A stretch of 64,000 nt of DNA from Ardenticatenaceae bacterium (GTDB taxonomy: Bacteria; Chloroflexota; Anaerolineae; Promineifilales; Promineifilaceae), in the NCBI GenBank assembly GCA_020634565.1, contig JACKBN010000019.1:1-64000 (forward strand). Direction: 5' to 3'. The notes under the pieces are model-generated. The model was not told the origin of the DNA and did not search any database. It worked only from the letters and a program-made list of their open reading frames with translations. How positions within the stretch are numbered: the stretch's first letter is position 1; every line of letters begins with the position of its first letter. This document shows positions 33,406-41,971 of the stretch, piece after piece. Position numbers and translations under genes: made by a program.

Positions 33406-34785
33406 TTAGCTCGTTCGCCACGCTTCGCTGCTGTTGTGGCGGGGCAAATCGCGCACACGCAGGCCGCTTTTGGCGGGATCTTCGTATCTGGTGAAAAAGC
33501 CTTCTAGTCGTTCAATGAAGGCTTGAACGATGGTCTGCATATCTTCTCGATTGATGATGTTGTTCATTTCGCGGGGATCAGCGGCCAGATCAAACAGCTC
33601 GTTTGGACCATCGGGATAGCGGTAGACGAGCTTGTGGCGTGAGGTGCGCAGCATCCGCACGTTGCCGTATTCGCCAAACTGCACGGCGCGCCACTCGGGA
33701 ATGGTCTGGTTGTGCAGCAGTCGCTGGTAGGTGCGGCCAACGTAATTTTTGTCTGGCGGGGCGATGCCAGCCACGTCCAAAATCGTGAGGAAGGTGTCAA
33801 GATGATCGACAAATTCGGTGCGGATCTGTGGCAGCGGGACGTCGGCACTTGCAGAACGGCCGTCATACCAGATCAGCGGTACGCGAATGGATTCCTCTAC
33901 CATATTGAGCGGCAGGGTGCCGTTACCCTTGCCCCAAATGCCGTGGTGCCCGGTGTTTAGCCCATGGTCTGCGGTGTAGATGATGATGGTGTTTTCCAAC
34001 TGTCCTAAGCTTTCCAACTCGTCGATGAGGCGACCAACGGCCGTATCTATCTCGGTGACGGCGGCATAATATTGGGCCAGCGCCTCGCGCGGATTGTGGC
34101 GCGTCTCGTTCAGCGATTCCAACGCTTGGCGACCAAAGGGATAGGTTTCATTTTGCGGCACGTCGGCAAAGGTGGCGTTGCGGTAGGAGGCGGCCAATCG
34201 TTCCGACTGCCCTTGCCACGGGCTATGCGTGGCGTAATAACCAACCGTCATGAAAAACGGCCGTTCCGCATCCCGCGCTCGTAAAAATTGGGCAGCATGT
34301 TCGGTAATGTTGTGGCTAATGCGGCCGGGGAGGGTTTGGAAACGGCCGTTCACCCCATAACGAAACGGCCCTTCATGTGGAATCGGATAATCCCGCCCCA
34401 GCGAGAACCATTCATCGTAGCCAGCGGCGGCGTGTTCATCCTGCCCCAGGTGCCATTTGCCAAACTGCCCAGTCTGGTAGCCCGCCGCCTGAAAAAGCTG
34501 CGCCAGCGTCGTCTCGTTTTCCAGCCAATGAATGCTATTAACGGCGGGATCATTAGAATTCAAATAGTCATGCAGGCCGTGCTGAGAGGCAAGCCGCCCG
34601 GTGTGCAAGCAGGCGCGCGCCGGGGAGCAGACGGGTATGGGCGTAAAGGCGTTGGCAAAACGAGTGCCATTTTGGGCCAAATAATCAAACGTAGGCGTGC
34701 GCAGTTCGCTGTTGCCAGCACAACCCATTGCCCATTGGGCATGGTCGTCGGTCAAAAAGAGGAGGATGTTGGGTGCTGTTGCCAT
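33406..34785 (-). CDS. Type I sulfatase
   Basis: 459 residues from ATG 34785, with no obvious ribosome binding site. Metal-binding NILLFLTDDHAQW at 6-18 and the formylglycine motif CSPARACLHTGR at 53-64: Cys53 is the residue converted to formylglycine, and the C-x-P-x-R form is modified by the Cys-type maturation enzyme. Later IIYTADHGLNTGHHG and LVYRYPDGPNELFDL are typical. No signal peptide is visible, so it seems cytosolic. The substrate may be a sulphated sugar or ester. No maturase gene is in the window. Confidence 0.85.
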   Translation of the reverse strand: MATAPNILLFLTDDHAQWAMGCAGNSELRTPTFDYLAQNGTRFANAFTPIPVCSPARACLHTGRLASQHGLHDYLNSNDPAVNSIHWLENETTLAQLFQAAGYQTGQFGKWHLGQDEHAAAGYDEWFSLGRDYPIPHEGPFRYGVNGRFQTLPGRISHNITEHAAQFLRARDAERPFFMTVGYYATHSPWQGQSERLAASYRNATFADVPQNETYPFGRQALESLNETRHNPREALAQYYAAVTEIDTAVGRLIDELESLGQLENTIIIYTADHGLNTGHHGIWGKGNGTLPLNMVEESIRVPLIWYDGRSASADVPLPQIRTEFVDHLDTFLTILDVAGIAPPDKNYVGRTYQRLLHNQTIPEWRAVQFGEYGNVRMLRTSRHKLVYRYPDGPNELFDLAADPREMNNIINREDMQTIVQAFIERLEGFFTRYEDPAKSGLRVRDLPRHNSSEAWRTS

Positions 34786-34947
34786 TTTAATTTTTGCCAC
34801 AAAGCACACAGAGGTTTTAAAGACAAGGTGTGGCGTTTTGGATTTGTTTTCGTTGTTAGTGAATCATGCTGCTAATATTATGCGGCAATAGCCATAATTC
34901 GACGAAAAATCTTTTTAGGGCATGGCAACCCTCAAACTGTAAGCTGC

Positions 34948-35652
34948 ATGCAAGATTCAAAACTGTCCACCTATGATCTGATGGAAATGCATATTCGGGC
35001 ATTGTACGTTCATGATGAACAGGGATGCCTCCTCTCTAACAACGATTGGCAGCGCGGACCCGCTCCACGGTTTTTTCTGGGGCGAACCAGTCAGGGGAAT
35101 GTATGGCGCTTTCGGCATGATTTGCCAAAGACAGTTTGTGACGAACTCAGCGCACTTTGTAAAGAGGAAGAATTTTCAACGTCAGCCCCACCCGCGTATC
35201 AAAATGAGTATCTACAAATTCTTGCCGCCCACGCACCAATCGACAAAATATGGCTTGGTTCCGCTTATTGGTTTGCCCAGCCCGTGAGAGACTCTGGTGG
35301 AACCACATTTATTGAAGCCCAGAACGCCCATCTGCTTCAAGGTGGGCCGGAAGAGTGGATACCAGATATGGCTTATCAACAGCCTGCGGTGGCATTACTT
35401 GTCGATGGCCAGGCAGTTGCGATTTGCGCTAGTGTGCGCATTACAGAAGATGCCCATGAAGCTGGCGTGGAGACGGTGCAAGCGCAGCGCAGAAAGGGGT
35501 ACGCGGTTAAGGTGGTTGCCGCGTGGGCCAGGGAAGTAAAAAGACGGGGGGCACTGCCTCTTTACAGCTTGTCTGACGAAAATATTGCATCCCAAAACGT
35601 TGCCCAGCGGCTGGGAATGGCTAAATTTGGCACTGATTTTCATATTACTTAA
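34948..35652 (+). CDS. GNAT-family N-acetyltransferase
   Basis: 234 residues. The acetyl-CoA binding part is in the C-terminal third: GVETVQAQRRKGYAVKVVAA, with R-x-x-G-Y forming the pyrophosphate loop, and NIASQNVAQRLGMAKF. The N-terminal 120 residues are not recognised. It acetylates an amine on an unknown target. It starts the plus-strand cluster and ends 20 bp before the ADP-ribosylglycohydrolase gene. Confidence 0.75.
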   Translation: MQDSKLSTYDLMEMHIRALYVHDEQGCLLSNNDWQRGPAPRFFLGRTSQGNVWRFRHDLPKTVCDELSALCKEEEFSTSAPPAYQNEYLQILAAHAPIDKIWLGSAYWFAQPVRDSGGTTFIEAQNAHLLQGGPEEWIPDMAYQQPAVALLVDGQAVAICASVRITEDAHEAGVETVQAQRRKGYAVKVVAAWAREVKRRGALPLYSLSDENIASQNVAQRLGMAKFGTDFHIT

Positions 35653-35672
35653 CATAATTATCGAGCTGGCAC

Positions 35673-37022
35673 ATGATGTATGAACCTCAAGAACTTTTAC
35701 TGGCCGAACTGGATCTGCGTGAACAGCAGGGGGTTGATGCCCTGTTGTTAGCTGAACTGCGTACGGCCGTTTCCCAAGCCCCACTCTCCCCCACCACAGC
35801 AGAACCGTTCTGGCAGCAGCTTGCCAATCTGCCCGCACCCGCCAACTGGCCTTATGACGAACCAGATGATTTGGATGCGATTCAGCAAAGTTGCGAATCT
35901 CTTGAACTGCCGACTGTGGATGAAACGGCCACTTCGGCAAGCTCAGTGCAAGCCGTTCTCACCAAAATTCACGGTGGGCTGCTAGGCCGCTTTGCCGGGA
36001 TGATGCTGGGCAAACCGCTGGAAGGCACCTGGCCCGCCGCCCAAATCTGGCGCTATTTGGAATTGGCAGACGCATATCCACTGCGCGATTATGTGCCGCT
36101 GCTGGAACCGTTCCCCGACGGCTTCCCGCTGCCGGTATGGAGCCGCTGGCACGACACCACGCGCGGCAGCATCACCCGCGTCGTGCAAGATGACGATGTG
36201 GAGTACACGCTGGCGGCGCTGCTCATCTTGCAGCAGCATGGTTTTGCGTTTACTCCAGCGGATGTGGGGCAGTTTTGGCTGGACAATTTTGCCTACGGCC
36301 GTGTTTTCACCGCCGAGCGCGTGGTGTACCGTCATCTGGTGAATGGAGTTGCGGCAGAAACGGCAGGCGCTTTACATAATCCCTATCGCGAATGGATTGG
36401 CGCGCAAATTCGGGCCGATGTGTATGGCTACGTTTGCCCAGGCAATCCACGCCGGGCAGCGGCGTTGGCGTACCAAGATGCCAGCCTCTCCCACCGGCGC
36501 AACGGCGTTTACGGTGCAATGTGGGTGGCGGCGATGGTGGCCACCGCGTTTGTGCTGGACGAGCCAGAGGCAATCATCCGCGCCGGGCTGGCGGAAATTC
36601 CACCGCAATGCCGTCTGCACGAAGCGGTGGAAAAGGTGATTGGCTGGGTGAAACAGGAGCCAACCTGGGAAGATGCGTTCCGCCAGATTCGAGAATTTAA
36701 CAATCGTTACTACAATGCCGACGTGGGCGAAAACTGGATTCACACGATTCCCAACGCCTGTTTGGTGGCGCTGGGATTGCTGTTTGGTGCGGAAGATTTT
36801 TCGGCGGGGGTGGGAACGGCCGTTTCCTGTGGTTGGGATACAGATTGCAACGGCGCGACGGTTGGCTCCATTTTGGGCGTGATGCTTGGTGCTGAGAGCA
36901 TTCCGCCCCACTGGACCACCCCTTTACATGACGAAATTGAGAGCTACATTCCGGGGCAAAACGGCCGTACCATCAGCGACCTCGCCCAACAAATTTATAA
37001 ATTGGCCCACCAAAAGAAATAA
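35673..37022 (+). CDS. ADP-ribosylglycohydrolase family protein
   Basis: 449 residues. About 100 residues of unknown character precede the ARH fold: GGLLGRFAGMMLGKPLEG (about 105-122), the metal-binding VVQDDDVEYTLAALL and the C-terminal GWDTDCNGATVGSILGVMLG, which supplies the second set of magnesium ligands. ARH enzymes remove ADP-ribose from proteins or hydrolyse related N-ribosides. Its place beside a nucleoside phosphorylase and nucleoside transporter suggests a role on a free riboside or ADP-ribose rather than on protein; this is inference. Confidence 0.8.
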   Translation: MMYEPQELLLAELDLREQQGVDALLLAELRTAVSQAPLSPTTAEPFWQQLANLPAPANWPYDEPDDLDAIQQSCESLELPTVDETATSASSVQAVLTKIHGGLLGRFAGMMLGKPLEGTWPAAQIWRYLELADAYPLRDYVPLLEPFPDGFPLPVWSRWHDTTRGSITRVVQDDDVEYTLAALLILQQHGFAFTPADVGQFWLDNFAYGRVFTAERVVYRHLVNGVAAETAGALHNPYREWIGAQIRADVYGYVCPGNPRRAAALAYQDASLSHRRNGVYGAMWVAAMVATAFVLDEPEAIIRAGLAEIPPQCRLHEAVEKVIGWVKQEPTWEDAFRQIREFNNRYYNADVGENWIHTIPNACLVALGLLFGAEDFSAGVGTAVSCGWDTDCNGATVGSILGVMLGAESIPPHWTTPLHDEIESYIPGQNGRTISDLAQQIYKLAHQKK

Positions 37023-37100
37023 TCCACAGATTTCGCAGATTACACAGATTTCGTTTTTCTCTGTGCAACTCTGTGGCATCTCTGTGAAACTCTGCGTTCC
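37023..37100. repeat. CACAGATTTCGCAG-word repeat
   Basis: ATCCACAGATTTCGCAGATT and ACACAGATTTC followed by mirrored CTCTGTGCAACTCTGTGG and CTCTGTGAAACTCTGCG. Between the ADP-ribosylglycohydrolase and phosphorylase genes. Confidence 0.75.
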
Positions 37101-37128
37101 GCTTTTTATTTACAAAGGAGCAAACAAG

Positions 37129-37845
37129 ATGGAATGGCATATTCAATGTGATCCCAAAGAGATTTCCCGCTACGTTTTTTGCCCTGGCGACCAGGCGCGC
37201 GCCAGGAAAATTGCTGCGCACCTGGACGATAGCTATCTGGTGACAGACAGTCGCGGCTACGTTGTCTTTTCCGGCCACTACAAAGATGTCTTCATGACCG
37301 TCTGCGGCACGGGAATGGGCGGCCCAACAGTGGCCATCGCCCTGGAAGAACTGGCCCACATGGGCACAGACACCTTCATCCGCGTGGGGTCCTGCGGCGT
37401 TTTTCAGGATGGGCAGAAACCGGGGGATGTGATCATCGCCAGCGGCACCTTTCGCGCGGGCGGCACGGCCAATGCCTATCTGCCACCAAACTTTCCCGCA
37501 GTGCCCACCTTTGCCGTCTTGCGCGAGCTGGGCGAAGCGGCTGAAGCGCTGGAGATTCCGCACACCGTTGGCGTTGGCGTGGCTGGAGATGCATTTTACG
37601 CGCCGCGCGAACCCGGTTCTGGTGATCTATTCAAAACGGCTGGACTGGTTTCGGTGGAGATGGAGAGCGACACCCTGTTTGTGGTCGGCGCGTATCGCGG
37701 CTGGCGCACCGGGGCTCTGTACGCCTCCGACGGCGCGCCGGGCGTCATCAAGCCAGAGTGGGGCGAAGCTGATTACCGGCAGGGCGAGCAGCAAATTATC
37801 CAAATTGGGCTGGAAGCGATGTGGCATCTGGCGCAAAAAGATTAG
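37129..37845 (+). CDS. Nucleoside phosphorylase (uridine phosphorylase-like, NP-I family)
   Basis: 238 residues from ATG 37129 (AAAGGAG 8 bases upstream). Phosphate-binding elements FCPGDQARA and CGTGMGGPTVAIALEEL, then FIRVGSCGVF, and the ribose-binding VSVEMESDTLF place it in the NP-I family, nearest to uridine or purine (DeoD/Udp) phosphorylases. It cleaves nucleosides with phosphate, giving ribose 1-phosphate and a free base. Base preference is not certain. It is directly followed (22 bp) by a nucleoside-type permease gene. Confidence 0.85.
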   Translation: MEWHIQCDPKEISRYVFCPGDQARARKIAAHLDDSYLVTDSRGYVVFSGHYKDVFMTVCGTGMGGPTVAIALEELAHMGTDTFIRVGSCGVFQDGQKPGDVIIASGTFRAGGTANAYLPPNFPAVPTFAVLRELGEAAEALEIPHTVGVGVAGDAFYAPREPGSGDLFKTAGLVSVEMESDTLFVVGAYRGWRTGALYASDGAPGVIKPEWGEADYRQGEQQIIQIGLEAMWHLAQKD

Positions 37846-37866
37846 CGAGATTGAGATAACCAACCG

Positions 37867-38874
37867 ATGAAACCCGCTCCCGTTCTTCAATCTTTCCTCG
37901 CGGTTGCGCTGAGCCTGGGGCTGGGCTTGCTCATCGTTTTGCCCACGGGCGAAAATCCATTCCTGGCCTACCGGCTTTGGTTTGCCGCTGGCTTTGGCTG
38001 CGCGGGCAGCGGCGGCTTTTGCGCGATTTGGACCGCCTTGCAATACGCCACCCCGATGATTTTGAGTGGCCTATCAGCAATGGTAGCCTTTCGTTCTGGC
38101 CTGATCAGCATTGGTCAGTTCGGGCAAATGGTTTGCGGCGCAGGCATGACGACGTTTCTGGTGGTCACGCTGCCGGGTGCGCCCTGGCTGCGCATCAGCG
38201 TGGGGCTGCTCGGCGGCATCGTCGCGGGCGGCATCTGGAGCGCCATTCCGGGGGCGCTGCGCGCCTACCTCAACATCAACGAGGTCATCACGACGCTGAT
38301 TTTTAACGCGTTGGCACTGGCGGCCACGGGGCGCGTCAGTTTTTGGCGCATCCCGACCGAGGTGCGATTACTCCCGCTCATCCCTACCACAAAATTGACG
38401 GTGGCCTTTTTCATTGCATTGGGAACGGCCGTTTTCATCTACCTTTATCTCTGGCGGCGGGGTGCAGGGCTAGAAATTCGGATGGCCGGGCAAGCCGGCT
38501 TGTTTGCCAAGTTTTCCGGCCTGAATGCGCGGCGCGCCGTGGTGCGCGGCATGTTCATCAGCGGCGGTTTGGCCGGGCTGGCGGGCGGGCTGGAAGTGCT
38601 GGCCGTCCATTACCGTTTTGTTTCCAGCTTTTCCACCATTGATCAATTTGACGGCATCATTGTGAGCCTGCTGGGTCAGCTGCATCCGTTGGGGATTTTG
38701 TTCAGCGCGTTCTTGTTGGGTGGGCTGCGTCTGGGGTCGTTGAATGGGTTGCAATTGCAAACGGCCGTACCGCGCCAGCTCAGCAACATCATCATCAGCT
38801 TCATGATGATACTAATGGTGATGCCCGCCATAGCCCGGTGGCTAGCCGCTAATCTCTCTAAAAAAGATGCGTAA
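37867..38874 (+). CDS. ABC permease, nucleoside (BmpA/NupP) type, additional copy
   Basis: 335 residues with about nine membrane segments. The cytosolic coupling region TTLIFNALAL, and RRGAGLEIRMAGQAGLFAKF, then GMFISGGLAGLAGGLEVLAV, match the first permease of BMP-type nucleoside transporters. It is clearly a paralogue of 41972-43087: both share ATPM.L[ST]GLSA[MV]VAFRSG and LNINEVITT. It sits upstream of the binding-protein gene, apart from the other transporter genes, so the cluster holds two type-1 permeases and one type-2. Confidence 0.85.
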   Translation: MKPAPVLQSFLAVALSLGLGLLIVLPTGENPFLAYRLWFAAGFGCAGSGGFCAIWTALQYATPMILSGLSAMVAFRSGLISIGQFGQMVCGAGMTTFLVVTLPGAPWLRISVGLLGGIVAGGIWSAIPGALRAYLNINEVITTLIFNALALAATGRVSFWRIPTEVRLLPLIPTTKLTVAFFIALGTAVFIYLYLWRRGAGLEIRMAGQAGLFAKFSGLNARRAVVRGMFISGGLAGLAGGLEVLAVHYRFVSSFSTIDQFDGIIVSLLGQLHPLGILFSAFLLGGLRLGSLNGLQLQTAVPRQLSNIIISFMMILMVMPAIARWLAANLSKKDA

Positions 38875-39203
38875 AAACATAAGCATGCTATACTGTCCGC
38901 CATTATCAGCAAAGTTAAAAAGAAGAGCGTAATTTCTCCAATCGTCTGGAGTACACGCTGGCATTACAACCTCTAGTTACATTCGGTAATTTTCAATTCT
39001 ACGAAAGGGTCCCTGTCGATGAACGCTACGCCCAAAAGTGCGACTCAGCCGACCATTAGAAATTACCCCGTCCCCACCATGCCCTGGCGCCCGCTGGTTC
39101 TCACAAATCGCGAAAACCAACCAACTTTATCTGTTAAAAGCCGCATTCGCGCGCTTTTTTCACTTTTTAATGGGCTCTTGATATTTCCAAGAAGGAGGAA
39201 CCT
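38875..39203. other. Leader region of the BMP transporter operon, 329 bp
   Basis: Holds the promoter element at 38885 and a long leader. A 62-codon open frame from 39019 runs into the ribosome binding site of the next gene; it has no similarity and is not called. No purine or other known riboswitch could be recognised by eye. Confidence 0.5.
38885..38893 (+). promoter_or_regulatory. Extended -10 promoter upstream of the BMP lipoprotein gene
   Basis: TGC-TATACT just after the first permease gene, about 310 bp before the lipoprotein ATG. It would let the transporter genes be transcribed apart from the phosphorylase-permease pair. Confidence 0.4.
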
Positions 39204-40337
39204 ATGAGACAAAGAACCCTTTTATTGATCCTGGCAATGCTTTTTGCCCTGTTGTTTACAGCTTGTGGTGGTGACGCGGCAGAAGATAGCGCCGAAGATA
39301 CTGCCTCGGAAGCCAGCAGTGATGAGGCTATGGCCGAAGAGGAAGCCGCACCAGACAACGCCGACTTTAGCTTTGCGTTGGTGCTGCCCGGTGCCTTAGG
39401 CGACCGCTCTTTCTCTGACTCGGCCAACCGTGGTGCCGAGCGCGCGATAGAAGAATTGGGCGTTTCCGGCACCGTCATTGAAACGGCTGGTATTACGGAG
39501 CATGAAGCTGCCATGCGCGGTGCCATTCTCGCCGGGAATGACATCGTTTTGCCCCTGGCGCTGGATGCCGAACTGGTACTGACGCTGGCCGAAGAATTTC
39601 CCGACCAAAAGTTTGGCGCTCCCTCCGACGTTTTCGCCGAAACGTTGCCGGATAACTTCGCCGCTTTCCAGATTAACGTACACGAATCCAGCTTCCTGGC
39701 GGGCCTCATTGCCGGGTCGATGACGGAAACCAAAGTTGTAGGCGCTGTTGTTGGTGGTGATGCCCCCGCTTTGAACCAATTCTTCTATGGCTACAAGCAA
39801 GGTGTGTTAGAAGTTTGCCCCGATTGTGAAGTACTGGTTGGCTACCTGGGCTTTGATTTTGAGAACCCAACATTGGGTCTGGAAACCGCCCTGGGTCAGT
39901 ATGAGCAAGGTGCGGACATTGTTTACCAGGTTGCTGGACGTTCTGGTGAAGGCGTTCTGGAAGCCGCCGCCCAAACCGGCAATTATGCCATCGGTGTCGA
40001 TTCCAATCAGGATTGGATTCAACCCGGTCACGTGATTGTTTCCATGATCAAGCGCGTTGACATTGCCACCTACACGCTAATTGAGTGGGCCTTAAATGAC
40101 ACCTTCCAGGGTGGGTTTAACCAATTAGGGATGGCAGATGGTGCCGCTGGTATTTCCTGGGATGAAGGATCAACCACCTTTAAAGATGAAGGACCAGCCG
40201 AGATGGTAGACAAGCTGCCTGACGTGGAAGCAACGGTAGAAGAGTATCGTGCCAACATTTTGTCTGGCGACTATGTGGTCTGTGATGCACTGGTTGACCC
40301 CGAGCTTACCTCGGATGCTTGTGCTCCCCTGAAATAA
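39204..40337 (+). CDS. BMP-family nucleoside-binding lipoprotein
   Basis: 377 residues with a type II signal peptide: lipobox LLFTAC, lipidated Cys21, followed by an acidic, Ala/Glu-rich tether (22-52). The mature domain starts FSFALVLPGALGDRSFSDSA, typical of BmpA/PnrA-type nucleoside-binding proteins, with GIT.HEAAMRGAILAGND-like and GVDSNQDWIQPGHVIVSMIK segments. It delivers nucleosides to the ABC transporter encoded just downstream. AAGGAGG lies before the ATG. There is no ACGGCCGT in this gene. Confidence 0.9.
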   Translation: MRQRTLLLILAMLFALLFTACGGDAAEDSAEDTASEASSDEAMAEEEAAPDNADFSFALVLPGALGDRSFSDSANRGAERAIEELGVSGTVIETAGITEHEAAMRGAILAGNDIVLPLALDAELVLTLAEEFPDQKFGAPSDVFAETLPDNFAAFQINVHESSFLAGLIAGSMTETKVVGAVVGGDAPALNQFFYGYKQGVLEVCPDCEVLVGYLGFDFENPTLGLETALGQYEQGADIVYQVAGRSGEGVLEAAAQTGNYAIGVDSNQDWIQPGHVIVSMIKRVDIATYTLIEWALNDTFQGGFNQLGMADGAAGISWDEGSTTFKDEGPAEMVDKLPDVEATVEEYRANILSGDYVVCDALVDPELTSDACAPLK

Positions 40338-40358
40338 AATCAAATAACCAATAAGAAA

Positions 40359-40396
40359 GCGCACGACGTAATACTGCTCGGTATTGCGTCGTGCGC
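40359..40396 (+). promoter_or_regulatory. Strong stem-loop between binding protein and ATPase genes
   Basis: A 16-bp stem, GCGCACGACGTAATAC (40359-40374) / GTATTGCGTCGTGCGC (40381-40396), with one G-U pair and a 6-base loop, 14 bp before the ATPase ATG. There is no T-tract, so it is unlikely to terminate fully. It is placed to protect the 3' end of the binding-protein mRNA and lower ATPase expression. Confidence 0.7.
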
Positions 40397-40410
40397 CCTG
40401 TGGAAAGCTC

Positions 40411-41967
40411 ATGGCAAATGCTATAGAACTACGAAATATCACCAAATATTTCCCCTCTTCTAACGTGCTAGCCAATAATGATGTGACGCTCTCGGTTGCC
40501 GAAGGGGAAGTCCATGCGTTGGTGGGCGAAAATGGTGCAGGCAAGACAACGCTGATGAATATTCTTTACGGTCTGCACCGGCCTGATTCAGGGGAAATTT
40601 TGGTTTATGGTCAGCCCGCAGAGATTCATCATCCTGATGATGCAATTAACCTGGGCATCGGCATGGTACATCAACATTTCAAGTTGGTGCCGTCTTTCAC
40701 CATTGCCGAAAATATCATGCTAGGCATCGAACCCAACCGGTACGGCATGCTGCAAAAGAAAGATGAAGCGGAGATGGTGCGCCAGTTGGCCGACAATTTT
40801 GGCCTGCCTGTTGATCCGTATGCCCGCATCCGTGATTTGCCGGTGGGCATGCAGCAGCGGGTGGAAATTTTGAAGGCGCTGCAACGTGAGGCGAAGATTT
40901 TAATTTTGGATGAGCCAACGGCCGTTCTCACACCGCAAGAAGTGAAAGAACTGCTGGCCGTCGTGCGTAAGCTGGCAGAACGGGGCCGCACCATTATTTT
41001 TATCACCCACAAATTGGTGGAAGTGAAAGATGTGGCGGATCGCCTTAGCGTGATGCGCGGCGGCAAAATGATCGGCTCGCGCACCGTGGCCGAAACCAGC
41101 ATTCCTGACATGGCCCGCATGATGGTGGGGCGCTCTGTGCTGCTGGAGCTGGATAAAAAACCTGCCACGCCGGGCGAGGTTGTTTTTGAAGCCGACAACA
41201 TCACCGTAACCGATGCCAGCGGATTGCCTGCCGTGCGCCACATGTCATTTGCGGTGCGCGAAGGAGAGATTTTGGGCATTGCTGGCGTCAGTGGCAATGG
41301 CCAAACGGAACTGGTGGAAGCAATTTCTGGGATGCGCCCGGTGGAAGGGGGCACTATCACCTTTCAGGGGCAGGAGATTACCCGGCGCAACGTGGGCGAA
41401 CGCCGCAAGCGGGGCATGGCTCACATTCCCGAAGACCGGATCAAAATTGGGCTGAATTTAGAGACAAACCTGGATGAAAATCTGGTTGTGAACCGATATA
41501 AGCTGCCAGAGTTTAACAGGATGGGATTCATGATTAAGTCGGCGATGAGGCAGTTTGCTTCATTGGCTATTAAACAGTTTTCCATTGCGGCGGCCCAGCC
41601 GGGCGAGATGATCGCCACGCTTTCTGGTGGCAATATGCAGAAGGTGGTTTTGGCGCGTGAGCTTTCTGGCGAGCCGAAGTTTGTCATTGCCAACCAGCCA
41701 ACGCGTGGGCTGGACGTGGGCAGCATCGAATTTGTGCATCGCTCACTGGTTGAGGTGCGCGACCGGCAGGCGGCGGTGCTGCTAATTTCGGTGGAGCTGG
41801 ACGAGATTTTGTCGCTTAGTGACCGGGTGCTGGTGATGTACCGGGGAATGATTGCAGGCGAGGTCGATCCCCAAACGGTGACGAAAGAGGAGATCGGTTT
41901 GTTGATGGGCGGGAGTTCTTTGCATGAAACGGCCGTACCTCAACCGCAAAAGGAGGTTGTCGCTTAG
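40411..41967 (+). CDS. Nucleoside ABC transporter, double ATPase
   Basis: 518 residues from ATG 40411; upstream in-frame codons lie in the stem-loop and are not used. Two ABC domains: the first with Walker A GENGAGKTT, signature LPVGMQQRVEIL and Walker B ILILDEPTAVLTP; the second with a degenerate Walker A GVSGNGQTE and signature LSGGNMQKVVLARELSG. This one-intact, one-degenerate pattern is the rule for BMP and sugar ABC ATPases. It energises nucleoside import with the two permeases that follow. Confidence 0.95.
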   Translation: MANAIELRNITKYFPSSNVLANNDVTLSVAEGEVHALVGENGAGKTTLMNILYGLHRPDSGEILVYGQPAEIHHPDDAINLGIGMVHQHFKLVPSFTIAENIMLGIEPNRYGMLQKKDEAEMVRQLADNFGLPVDPYARIRDLPVGMQQRVEILKALQREAKILILDEPTAVLTPQEVKELLAVVRKLAERGRTIIFITHKLVEVKDVADRLSVMRGGKMIGSRTVAETSIPDMARMMVGRSVLLELDKKPATPGEVVFEADNITVTDASGLPAVRHMSFAVREGEILGIAGVSGNGQTELVEAISGMRPVEGGTITFQGQEITRRNVGERRKRGMAHIPEDRIKIGLNLETNLDENLVVNRYKLPEFNRMGFMIKSAMRQFASLAIKQFSIAAAQPGEMIATLSGGNMQKVVLARELSGEPKFVIANQPTRGLDVGSIEFVHRSLVEVRDRQAAVLLISVELDEILSLSDRVLVMYRGMIAGEVDPQTVTKEEIGLLMGGSSLHETAVPQPQKEVVA

Positions 41968-41971
41968 CATC

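Noticed and set aside
36886..37128. Longer start for the nucleoside phosphorylase
   Set aside because: The added residues come from the preceding gene and a repeat hairpin; ATG 37129 has an ideal AAAGGAG.
38875..39203. Purine riboswitch upstream of the nucleoside transporter
   Set aside because: The conserved core and the kissing-loop arrangement could not be found by eye.
39019..39207. A 62-codon open frame in the leader of the BMP lipoprotein gene
   Set aside because: No similarity, and it covers the ribosome binding site of the next gene; kept only as a possible leader peptide.
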